From NCBI GenBank assembly GCA_001970855.1, contig LSSN01000567.1:1-11871 (forward strand): a stretch of 11,871 nucleotides of DNA, given 5' to 3'. The notes under the pieces were generated by a model. That model saw only the letters and a program-made list of their open reading frames with translations, made no database searches and had not been told where the DNA came from. Each line of letters opens with the position of its first letter. Position 1 is the stretch's first letter. A program made the position numbers and the translations under genes. Source of the stretch: Smittium culicis. Lineage: Eukaryota > Kickxellomycota > Harpellomycetes > Harpellales > Legeriomycetaceae. This document shows, one piece after another, positions 1-8,013 of this stretch.

Positions 1-291
1 CAATTTTTTTTGACCCTTCGAGCGCTCCCGGTCACCCAGGTAGCCACTAAGACCTTCATCGGCGCCTTAATGAGGTCAGAAACCCATTTTTTTGATGTTA
101 GCAATTTGTGGTATGCACGCTCACAGGATTTACTGATGCTTATAAGAACTAAGCTTATGCCCAGTTTGTCACTGGTGCGCTACATGGCTGTTGATTTTAC
201 GACTTTGGGAACCGGCAAAATTGTCTTGTTGATTTCTTACTATATTGGCTTGTATCGGACTTCGGTCATCTCAAAAGTTTCACCACAATAA
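1..291 (+). CDS. Partial open frame of unknown function at the window edge
   Basis: The frame is open from the first base to a TAA at 289-291, giving 97 codons less the stop, with no ATG before 70-72, so any real gene would begin outside the window. G+C is about 42% by direct count, against 17% in the next 60 bases. A frame this long is unlikely but not impossible by chance at that composition. The product has no motif I recognise. Its last third is hydrophobic (around GKIVLLISYYIGLY) and could be a membrane segment. The minus strand of the same stretch also holds a protein-like frame of about 59 codons from a stop near 185 to the edge, so the coding strand is not certain. It could instead be the end of a dispersed repeat or transposon. 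Low confidence as a gene; better supported as a distinct compositional block. Confidence 0.25.
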   Translation, partial: QFFLTLRALPVTQVATKTFIGALMRSETHFFDVSNLWYARSQDLLMLIRTKLMPSLSLVRYMAVDFTTLGTGKIVLLISYYIGLYRTSVISKVSPQ

Positions 292-757
292 TGATAATTG
301 TCTAGAGAGATACAAATTACATTTAAAAATTATTTTCAAATTTTTTAGAATACTAATTTGTCTAAACTATATAATAATTAATTTTTATACTTTGAAAAAT
401 TTTCAAATAATATATAAAATTGAAACTTAATTTTGATATTTTATAAAGAAAAATTTTTTTCGTCTAATAAAATTACAAAGTACCAAAAATAATTTTTTCA
501 AGGTTTTTACTTGTTATATAAATGCGTATTTTTAATAAAAAATCTAATAAAAAATTAAGGTTATTTTACGTGCTTATTAGTCAAGTATATACTTAGATGA
601 TAATTATCGATGGATAGCTATTTAATGATTTTTTTTCACTAAATCATCTTGAATTACGAGGTAAACTAAAAACAATTAATTATTATAATTTATCTTATTA
701 AAATTTATTATGGTATTAATAAAACAAAGCATTAAAAAAACACATCGTCAAGAATGT
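292..757. other. AT-rich intergenic stretch, no gene seen
   Basis: G+C drops abruptly at about 292. One frame of 61 codons (245-430, plus) overlaps the edge frame and is Ile/Leu/Tyr/Phe/Asn-rich in the way expected of translated AT-rich DNA, so I do not call it. A 12-bp perfect palindrome, AAGTATATACTT, sits at 583-594; such palindromes are common in DNA of this composition. No RNA gene or repeat array is visible. Confidence 0.5.
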
Positions 758-763
758 TTTATT
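758..763 (-). terminator. Candidate poly(A) signal of the secreted-protein gene
   Basis: The minus strand reads AATAAA here (TTTATT on plus), about 112 bases beyond the stop codon of the minus-strand gene ending at 875. The spacing suits a 3' UTR, but AATAAA arises often by chance in DNA this AT-rich. Confidence 0.3.
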
Positions 764-874
764 AAAGATATTATATTTTTTGTAAATTTAACTTTGGAAT
801 ATATAGTTTTTTGTTTTAAATTATTTATCTAGAAAAATTTTTTATGCTAAAAATATGATCAATAATTTCATAAT

Positions 875-1621
875 TTAGATATGTTTCATTAATTCAGGGT
901 ATTTCCGATAGAGTCGCTTTAGACTATAAAATGCATATAACGCACGCCTCATTAAAGCTGTAGCAGAGTTTTTATTATATGGAGATAAAACTGGGTTAGC
1001 CATCCCATCCAAAGATTCCAAAATTTTGATTTCTTTCATTAAAGCTAATTTGTTAAGGCATTCTATTGTTTCTGTAGAATTAGATAAAATTGATAAAGCA
1101 TCTTGAAAAAAAAGTATGCTAGTAAACAATAATTTTGTGTTAATGTCAAAACTATTTACTGCTGGTACTAATATTTTATTTTCGAAATTTTTTATGCATC
1201 CACAATTTCCAGAGCAAAAACCGTCGATCTCAGATCTATTACAATCTATAAAACATTCGAAATATTTATTTTCTCTAAAAATAGCTTCCAATTTTTCTAA
1301 TTCAGATATAATCTTATTATTTATCGCGTATATTTCATTATAAGAAAAAATCATATTTCTTTGCAAGCAATTTGGATTAATCTTGAGATTTTTTTGATCA
1401 ATTTCGAAGTTACTTATGTTTCTTTCTAGTAACTCTAATACCAATTCATTAACCGATTTATTACCCTTCAAAATATAATCTATGTCTATCAATCCATCAC
1501 TAACTTTTATAGAACTGACATCTATCGAAATTTTTGATTTATCGACGATAGAAATACTGGGTTTTGATAAAACAGTACAAATAAAATATATATATATAAT
1601 AATGAGCTCTATTAAATTCAT
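875..1621 (-). CDS. Predicted secreted cysteine-containing protein, unknown family
   Basis: This encodes a 248-residue protein starting at ATG 1621-1619; the frame runs seven codons further upstream but without an ATG. Residues 2-19 are strongly hydrophobic and end in VLS before KP, a good signal-peptide cleavage pattern, so the product is probably secreted. The mature part has seven cysteines (85, 123, 127, 136, 140, 142, 188), five of them in a tight cluster with spacing C-X3-C-X8-C-X3-C-X-C, suggesting disulfides or metal binding. N-X-S/T sequons are at N54, N68, N128 and N181. The C-terminal 30 residues are basic and probably helical (ALMRRALYAFYSLKRLYRKY). No introns are needed. It stands alone: desert lies upstream and AT-rich DNA downstream. 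A TATA box at 1731-1740 and a poly(A) signal at 758-763 bracket it plausibly. I recognise no family; a fast-evolving secreted effector or surface protein is a guess. The length, signal peptide and Cys cluster make chance unlikely. Confidence 0.6.
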   Translation of the reverse strand: MNLIELIIIYIYFICTVLSKPSISIVDKSKISIDVSSIKVSDGLIDIDYILKGNKSVNELVLELLERNISNFEIDQKNLKINPNCLQRNMIFSYNEIYAINNKIISELEKLEAIFRENKYFECFIDCNRSEIDGFCSGNCGCIKNFENKILVPAVNSFDINTKLLFTSILFFQDALSILSNSTETIECLNKLALMKEIKILESLDGMANPVLSPYNKNSATALMRRALYAFYSLKRLYRKYPELMKHI

Positions 1622-1730
1622 TCTAAAATAATAAAAGTTCAAATTTATAATTTTTATAGCCGAGAAAAAAAATTTTCAAAATAGTCGCAACAATTAAAAA
1701 AAAATTAAACGGTATATATGTAAAATTCCG

Positions 1731-1740
1731 TTTTTATATA
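1731..1740 (-). promoter_or_regulatory. Candidate TATA box
   Basis: The minus strand reads TATATAAAAA, about 110 bases upstream of the ATG at 1621, which is a suitable place for a core promoter of the secreted-protein gene. TATA-like strings are frequent here, so position rather than sequence supports it. Confidence 0.3.
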
Positions 1741-1907
1741 GGTAGAAAAAATTGAAAAATAATTTAAATTATATTAATTCCGAATGTTATAAAAATAATA
1801 GCTTAAGCACAAAAATAAAGTAAAAAATACATGACATAGTGAGATTTATTAGTATTAATGTAATATATTTTTTCGGTTTAATTTTAATCTATAGAGAAAT
1901 TGTATAA

Positions 1908-2051
1908 AAAAATATATTCCCAACTTCCATTTTATCGAAAATTGAAATTAAAAAGCCAAAAATGGATAGTAAATTAAAAAAATGTGATACAAGTTCACTG
2001 AAACTGGAAACATTAGTGCAGAAGATGTGATATGAACAAGTAAAGAGATAA
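1908..2051 (+). pseudogene. Short coding-like remnant
   Basis: Following an in-frame TAA at 1905-1907, the plus frame is open for 40 codons to a TGA at 2028-2030, with an ATG at 1962. It then continues as YEQVKR to a TAA at 2049-2051. The part after the ATG (MDSKLKKCDTSSLKLETL and on to QKM) has a balanced, soluble-protein composition with Cys, Thr, Glu and Gln, unlike the Ile/Asn/Lys/Phe-rich noise elsewhere in the desert, and local G+C rises. This could be a decayed exon, a tiny ORF or chance. No homology is recognised. Confidence 0.15.
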
Positions 2052-5000
2052 AATTCAGGTCAAAGAACTGAAATGAATTAATTAATAATTATCGTTTTTT
2101 TATAATATAAAAAGCAAAACGATTTTATCTGATTTTTTTCAAAATTTTTTGAATTTATTTTTAAAATTTTTTTTATTTTCTAAAAAAAAATAGGAAGCTA
2201 AAAAAATAATAAGATACCTTCCATACTAAAAAAAAAAGTTTATTATAAAAGGTACATTTTTTAAGAATGGTATATCAACCAATATTTTAAAGCGAGCATA
2301 ATTCAACGTTTTTGTTTTAATTAAATAACTATGTTCAATTGCAAATAAAAATTACAATCGCAGAAAATATAAACTATAAGGTATAATTATTTTCTAAAAA
2401 AAGCTTATCGTTATATTTTGATATACACTGAATAATAAGTTCTGTCAATTTAGGAATGACTAGCTTTATGACAAACCCTTTTAGATAATCTTTATAACGC
2501 ATTAAATAACACTTCTTTCTCAGCGAAAAAAAAAAATTAATCATCGATGTAGATTAGAATTAATGTTAGCATTTTCCCGAATATTCTATCAAAAAGGATT
2601 TTTAATAAGGAATAAATGCATACATAAGCTAATTTTTAATAGAGATTTTGTACAAGTGCGGCTTAGGGATGTCCCTTATAGAGAATAGGTTTCTTTATTA
2701 AAATTACAAATTATTTATTTGCCCTTTAGAACTATATCATTACGCCCAATATCAAAAATTATATTTTTTACTCATTCTTACGTATTTATTCAAGTTGAAT
2801 CGTATTTGATTACAAATAGCTGTCAATTATTAAAATTTACTGTATCTTAATTGAATCAAATAAATTATTTAAAATTTACTCAATATCTATAATAATTTTC
2901 GAGGATATTCAATATATATTAAAAAATCAAGATTAATTAATAATTGTAAAAATTCAATTTTTTATTATATATCAGGGAAAATCAGACCTTACTATATATG
3001 TATAATGTGCCAACTTATTACCGGAAATTCTATAATCAGTAGTATTAACTCCAATATAAAACAAATGTAACAATATCAAATGCTGCTAGGTATTACTTAC
3101 AAATACTGAAAAAATAAATATTTATTAGTATTTTAGTAAAAAAAGTATTTTAAAAAAATAAAAACAAGTTAATAAAAATTTTTCTTTGCATATTTGAATA
3201 GACGACACTTTAAATTGCTTTTTACATAAATAATATCGATTATTATTAATTTTTTAATTATTATTTCAATAAAAGTATCATGTAGCTAAATGTAGATTTT
3301 AAATATATAAATTAATCATACAAATTAAGTTATAAGCACATGCATATTTATTTTATAATTGATGAACATATTTTTATTTTTTTCAATAACCGGAATTAGG
3401 GTTGAATCAAGATTTAACTGAAAACAGGTGGATTCTATATTTTGAATCATAAAAAGAAAACTAAAGAATCGGTTTCATTTAATAAAGCTAGATTGAGTTT
3501 ATACAGACTTAATATGGTGAATTAATTTTTTCTAAAAAAATTTTTCTACTACGAATTAGTTAGTTATTTATTCGCAAGAGTTTTGGTGACATTTAAAAAA
3601 GTTCAAGTTAATATTTATGTAACATAGTATATCTAAATAATGATATTTAAGGGAAGAGTCAAATGATGTTGAAAGAAAAAATTGCTTATAAAAAACTTTT
3701 ATACAAATGATAATCTTTACGTGAGATTAAAGTGCGAAGAAAATATTCTATAATCAATTGGATTATGGTTTATAAAATGATATTTTCTTTATTAAATAAA
3801 TATAATGCACACAATGTATCGAAGAATTAAAAATTAAATGTTTAAACTTATGTTTCTATTTGAGTTAGTATACTTATTTACAAGAGCAAAAATCTAAAAC
3901 TTACTAAAAAACACTTTATATTTACAAAATAGCTTGTATTTTATTCACCGTTTGATGTGGAAAAAAAATCTAATAAATTTGAAGATGCATATAATTTAAT
4001 TAGATTTTGTTCAGTATAATGGTATTTCAGTAAATAAAAGTTATTTAGAGTCTTAAATTTATATTTTTTGAGAAAAAAATATTTTTCAGGGCGCTTAAAA
4101 TACTAATCAAATTAGTTTAACTTTTGATCAAAGTTATTGTTCTAAACATAAAAACCAATGATTTTTTTAGAATATAGATTGTCAGCTAAGAATTGAAAAA
4201 AATTTTTTTTTATCAAAATGGTTGTATCTGATATTTAGCATTTTTTAAGCTATTTAAAAATTAATTGTAATATAATACTACTGACTATATTATTTTAGTC
4301 CCTTGCTAAATTTTATCATATGTAAAAAGAATATAAAAATTTAAAAAGCCTGATATTGAATAAATTTGAAAAATATATATATTTTTTACACACGTTGAAT
4401 TTTATTGTGTATATTTCGAGATAGATTTAAAATCTAATAGCATTTCAAACAAAAGTAATACTTTAAATTTCCAATTCAATAATTGCAAAATACTATTAAA
4501 ATGAGTTGGAGTATATTTTTTGGTCTAAATATTTTATAAATAGCTCAAAGTAAGCGGCCTTATTGTATAATTTGATTTATAAGTATAAATTATTATTTTT
4601 AGTTACATTGCAGAAAGATCCATAGATTTTAAAAAAACCATCGATTTAAAAAATTCTATAATCGAGCTTAAGCTATTTTATATTTAGTATTAATAATGAG
4701 CTTATATTTTATAAGAATTATGTTTAATTAAAAGAGAATTAGAGCTTTGGAAAATACTCCAATGTTTAATATTTAGTAAAATTCCGTAGTTATTACAAAT
4801 AAAATTTTTATTCCTTTTCTAAGAATATCTTTATTTAAACATTAAATTATTATCGAATTAATTATACAAATAAGTTATATCTGTTGGAATAAAGCATGAC
4901 TATAATGCTAAAAGTGAGTTATAATTTGATTACATCGTATTTCTATTAACAGATAATCATCTTTCTACGTTAAAAGAGCATTTAGAATTTTTTAATGTTT

Positions 5001-5431
5001 TGAAAAGTAATAAACTAATTTACTAATAAAAATTTTCGCTTCATCATAATTTAATAACATTTAAATGCTTTAACGTTCTGGAGATGATTTTTCAACTAGA
5101 AAATGATATTTTTATTTCATAATATGGCAATCTCTACTCATGTTATATATCAAGAAATGCTCAAGAAAATTAATAAAGGAAATATCACAATACAATATAT
5201 ATATTAACGTTTGTAATATATCTGAGGATAAATAAGAGTATATTTCTTGTTTCTTTTTAAAAAGTAAAAGTAATTATTTATAGAGAATACAAATAATAAT
5301 TTATAGCGAGTTCATTTATAAAATTGTAAATAAAAATTAAATGAGTAAATATCTGTAATTATAAGCTTATTAAATAAAATCAGACAAAAAACAAAACAAA
5401 AATCACTCAAATATGGAAATCGAGCAAGACC

Positions 5432-5722
5432 ATGAATTTTTATAAATGGATTAAGAGTTTTATAATTTATGCGAAACTGCAATTGAATTCAAATTTAAAT
5501 ACAAAGGAGATCATGAGCGTATACATTCTTTTAATTTTTCAGCTAATTATTTTTGAAAATGCATCATCAGATTTATTTTATTATTTATGCGAAAAAAGAA
5601 ATTTGGAATTTGGAAAAAAATTAACAATAAATCATCGATTGTATTATAAAAAAAAGGATTTTTTTTTTTTTGTAATAAAGTGGAAAAAGATTTTTACAAC
5701 ATTTTTGCAAGTTGATGGATAG
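5432..5722 (+). CDS. Small predicted secreted or membrane protein, possibly frameshifted
   Basis: This is a 96-residue ORF from ATG 5432 to TAG 5720-5722. A second in-frame ATG at 5513 (residue 28) directly precedes a clean signal-peptide-like segment, MSVYILLIFQLIIFENASS, giving a 69-residue product; both ATGs have A at -3. I keep the first ATG by scanning order, but the second makes better biological sense. The remainder is basic and aromatic (Lys, Tyr, Phe). A run of 8 A (5648-5655) and a run of 13 T (5659-5671) follow; a one-base length change in the T run would move reading into a frame giving CNKVEKDFYNIFAS before a stop, which looks more protein-like than the annotated tail. The annotated end is therefore doubtful. 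No family is recognised. It may be a real small secreted protein, a decayed gene or chance. Confidence 0.3.
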   Translation: MNFYKWIKSFIIYAKLQLNSNLNTKEIMSVYILLIFQLIIFENASSDLFYYLCEKRNLEFGKKLTINHRLYYKKKDFFFFVIKWKKIFTTFLQVDG

Positions 5723-6300
5723 ATTATACACCCAAGCATAATCAAATCTAAAAATCAGCATTAAAAAACGAGTAAATGGGTGAAAATAACGAAATTTCAA
5801 TGGGAATTTTGAATTTAAGAAATTTTATTATATTTGTTTTCTAATTAATAATTTAAAAATCTTTTATTTTCCATGTTTGTATTATAATATCTAATTATTT
5901 AGCGATACTTTTCATATTTAATCACAAAGGGATTATCAGATTTAATTTCACAATTTTAAAAATTTTATTTACAGATATTAGTAATATTAATAAGCAGATT
6001 GGTTTATATACTCACCGTATTGAGTCTCTAGAATTATTATTTGGAAATGCATTTCCTTTAAATCTAGTATAGATTTTAAATATTTATGATTCGAAAATAC
6101 TTAAAGTGTATAAAATATCCATAAATAAACATCGCATTATTTTTATTTAAGTGTGTTGTGGGAAAGAGAAGATCCGTTCTAAATAGATCGATTCATATAC
6201 TACTTTTACTTCTCTGGAGCAATTCATCGAATATGTAAAGTTTGCTAAAAAAACAAAAAAGTTAAATAGAGATCTCAATTATACAAGGATAAGAGATTGA

Positions 6301-6429
6301 GAGAGGATTGTAAAAAAAAAAAGTATAACCATAATATATATTAAGATATTATCCGTCGTACTGCTTTATTTACTTTCGGGTGAGTCCCAAGAGAAATTTG
6401 GTTTTTTTCATGAATTTTTTGGAGACTAG
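6301..6429 (+). pseudogene. Start-less frame with signal-peptide-like segment and splice donor
   Basis: The plus frame between TGA 6298-6300 and TAG 6427-6429 lacks any ATG. It encodes a hydrophobic run IKILSVVLLYLLSGESQ (about 6340-6390) that closely resembles a secretory signal with a small-residue cleavage site. A consensus 5' splice site GTGAGT lies at 6380-6385 just after that run. Candidate acceptors lie downstream (for example the CTAG ending at 6429, or the ACAAG near 6460). This could be a decayed first exon that lost its ATG (ATA codons occupy the likely start), or an exon with a spliced leader. No downstream domain is recognised. Confidence 0.18.
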
Positions 6430-7478
6430 GTCACATTCTAATTATTTTACAAGTTCCTTTTTTATTTTTTTTTGGCTGCATCGTAAAAATTTTTGCGAAT
6501 AATTTTGAGACTTGGTAATTATATCTTTCTTTTCTGCTTTTCTAGTAGTTGAAATGTAATTATAATTTGATTTTTATTTTATTTTTATTTTATAAAATCG
6601 TTTATAAAGCCAGCATCGATATATTCATAATCTATTCTGACATCTTTAAGCATAGATCATGAGTTTATAAAATATTGAATTTTTTTTTTTTTAGCTAGAT
6701 TAAACATCTGGAACTAAATAAATTCGTAAGGTAATAGCATTGTTACTAAGAATTTTAAAATAAGTGGTCACGTAAACTCTAAATGTTTCGACACACTTCT
6801 CCTTCCCCCTTTAATTTTCGCTAACAATGAATTCAAATCTACCTTAAAATGGTATAGATATATACTTGGTTAAATGATAACCAGCTTTATTACTCGCATA
6901 ATTATATTTATCTTGACTGTTTATATAAAAAAAAAAGAACACACATTTATATATATATATTTTAAATTAAAACATTGTCGGTAAAGTTATAGTCCAAAAC
7001 TGAGTTTAAAAATAATTCAATAAATGCAATTAACAAATGTTTGAAAATTTTTGGATTCGAATATCGTCGGTTTTAAAAAACAAATAATTGCTTTTTCGAA
7101 TTAGTATTTTTAAGCGCCAAATTATACACCTTATAAAACTAAAAATGCTATACTTGTAATTACTTACGGGCGATCCAAATTGTATTAAAGAATAAATGCT
7201 ATTTTTTAATTTCATTCAGATATATGGGAACAGGTGTAAACTCAATTAATACATATAATGGTATGTGCTTCTTTTTGGGTGCTGATTAAAAATATGTATT
7301 GAAAGTTGCGTTTTATAAGCGTAAACCGAAGATAATGAATTTTTATTAATAAGTTTATAGATAAAAAGTGTAGTAAAATCTATCGATTTGGATTTTTAAT
7401 TTACCACGCTTTTTCTTATTTCTCTTTTTTAAAAAATTTAGGTCAACAAAGCAACATTAGATATTATAATAATCAAAC

Positions 7479-7484
7479 TTTATT
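7479..7484 (-). terminator. Candidate poly(A) signal, distal, for the GATA gene
   Basis: The minus strand reads AATAAA here, about 530 bases past the GATA-factor stop codon. A nearer AATAAA is at 7648-7653. Which, if either, is used cannot be told from sequence. Confidence 0.2.
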
Positions 7485-7575
7485 TAAAATTAGGAAATGG
7501 TAATTATATTATGGTTAAAAGTTATATACATGCATAGATAAGAAAAAGAAAAGGGTGAGAAGACTCTAAAAAAAA

Positions 7576-7598
7576 GGGGGTGGGGGTGGGAGGAAGGG
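7576..7598 (+). promoter_or_regulatory. G-quadruplex motif in the 3' flank of the GATA gene
   Basis: Four G runs (7576-7580, 7582-7586, 7588-7590, 7596-7598) are separated by loops T, T and AGGAA, which fits the classical quadruplex pattern with very short loops. It stands out against A-rich DNA on both sides. The G-rich strand is the template strand for the minus-strand gene, so a folded structure could impede polymerase downstream of the stop codon; the matching C-rich sequence would be in the nascent RNA. Function is inferred. Confidence 0.45.
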
Positions 7599-7647
7599 CG
7601 AAAAAGAAAAATATTAAAAAAAAAAGATAATAAATGTAAATATATTT

Positions 7648-7653
7648 TTTATT
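7648..7653 (-). terminator. Candidate poly(A) signal, proximal, for the GATA gene
   Basis: AATAAA on the minus strand, about 360 bases past the stop codon at 8014, within T/A-rich sequence and just before (in transcription order) the G-quadruplex motif. It is the better-placed of two candidates. Confidence 0.3.
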
Positions 7654-8013
7654 TTTTTTTTTTGTGTGTGATCCAAGTCTCGAATTATGAACAAAATCTT
7701 ATATACACTCGACTTTTTTTTTTTTTTTCCTTTAATCGACAGAGTATTAAAAAAAAAAAAATTGTCTGTATTATCATTTACTTTGTTTCTATGATAAATT
7801 ATAGGGGCTGGTGGTGGAATATCAAGTAGTTGATGGTGGAGTCAAGTGAGAAGACAGATGAGGATAAGAGGACTTAATGAGGGTGGATATAATCTTGTTA
7901 TTATTAAATCCCTATAGTATCCTTCATCCTTTCAAACTAGCCTGGAATTATTAACATTCAGCTTCAACTAAGAAACGATCCCCCCTAAACTCTAAATAAA
8001 AAATAAATAAAGA
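7654..8013 (-). other. 3' flank, probable 3' UTR of the GATA gene
   Basis: From about 7800 to 8013 the DNA keeps the G/T-rich plus-strand character of the adjoining gene rather than the desert's composition, as expected for transcribed sequence. One minus-strand frame here (about 7829-7915) is open for about 29 codons with a Ser/Thr/Pro/Asn-rich translation resembling the protein's own low-complexity parts, but it begins right after a stop and has no ATG. Runs of T at about 7713-7728 and of A at about 7750-7761 lie further on. Confidence 0.4.

Larger units (their letters stand above)
1622..5431. other. Gene desert, about 3.8 kb, extremely AT-rich
   Basis: Sampled lines range from about 13% to 27% G+C. 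No open frame of 60 or more codons exists on either strand. I looked for tRNA B-box cores, snRNA-like blocks, telomeric arrays, rRNA fragments and transposase or reverse-transcriptase motifs and found none. Small local symmetries exist: arms ATCGTTTT/AAAACGAT at 2091-2098 and 2116-2123, AGGGA-TG-TCCCT near 2666-2677, and the palindrome AGCTTAAGCT at 4665-4674. All are short enough to be chance. The one stretch that reads like protein is 1908-2051, listed separately. Confidence 0.6.
5723..7560. other. AT-rich intergenic region with scattered gene-like fragments
   Basis: There is no confident gene in about 1.8 kb. Fragments include a 22-codon ORF from the ATG at 5776; a start-less frame with a signal-peptide-like run at 6301-6429 next to a GTGAGT donor; a CT-rich block at about 6793-6810 followed by AACAATG at 6823-6829 opening only a six-codon ORF; and a minus-strand ATG at 7215 whose 16-codon exon ends at GTAAGT (7167-7162). 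An (AT)n run lies at about 6948-6961. No RNA gene or transposon is visible. Confidence 0.5.

Noticed and set aside
245..430. Plus-strand 61-codon ORF
   Set aside because: It overlaps the edge frame, crosses the composition boundary, and is mostly Ile/Phe/Asn/Tyr as expected for AT-rich noise.
1116..1343. Plus-strand 75-codon ORF
   Set aside because: It is antisense to the secreted-protein gene, which has a signal peptide, sequons and a cysteine cluster; the plus frame has nothing comparable.
2091..2123. Inverted repeat ATCGTTTT/AAAACGAT enclosing an AT palindrome
   Set aside because: Eight-base arms in DNA of this composition are expected by chance; no gene end or element border is adjacent.
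2666..2677. AGGGATGTCCCT dyad
   Set aside because: The two-base centre is too short for a hairpin and there is no associated gene; probably chance.
3396..3404. TTAGGGTT, telomere-like
   Set aside because: One copy only, with no array; not evidence of a telomere.
3385..3415. Minus-strand string similar to a tRNA B box (GATTCAACCCT)
   Set aside because: No T-stem pairing around it and no acceptor or anticodon arms can be built.
7030..7215. Minus-strand 61-codon ORF read straight through
   Set aside because: It reads through a consensus splice donor and branch site and is AT-noise in composition after residue 16; the spliced interpretation is given as a finding instead.
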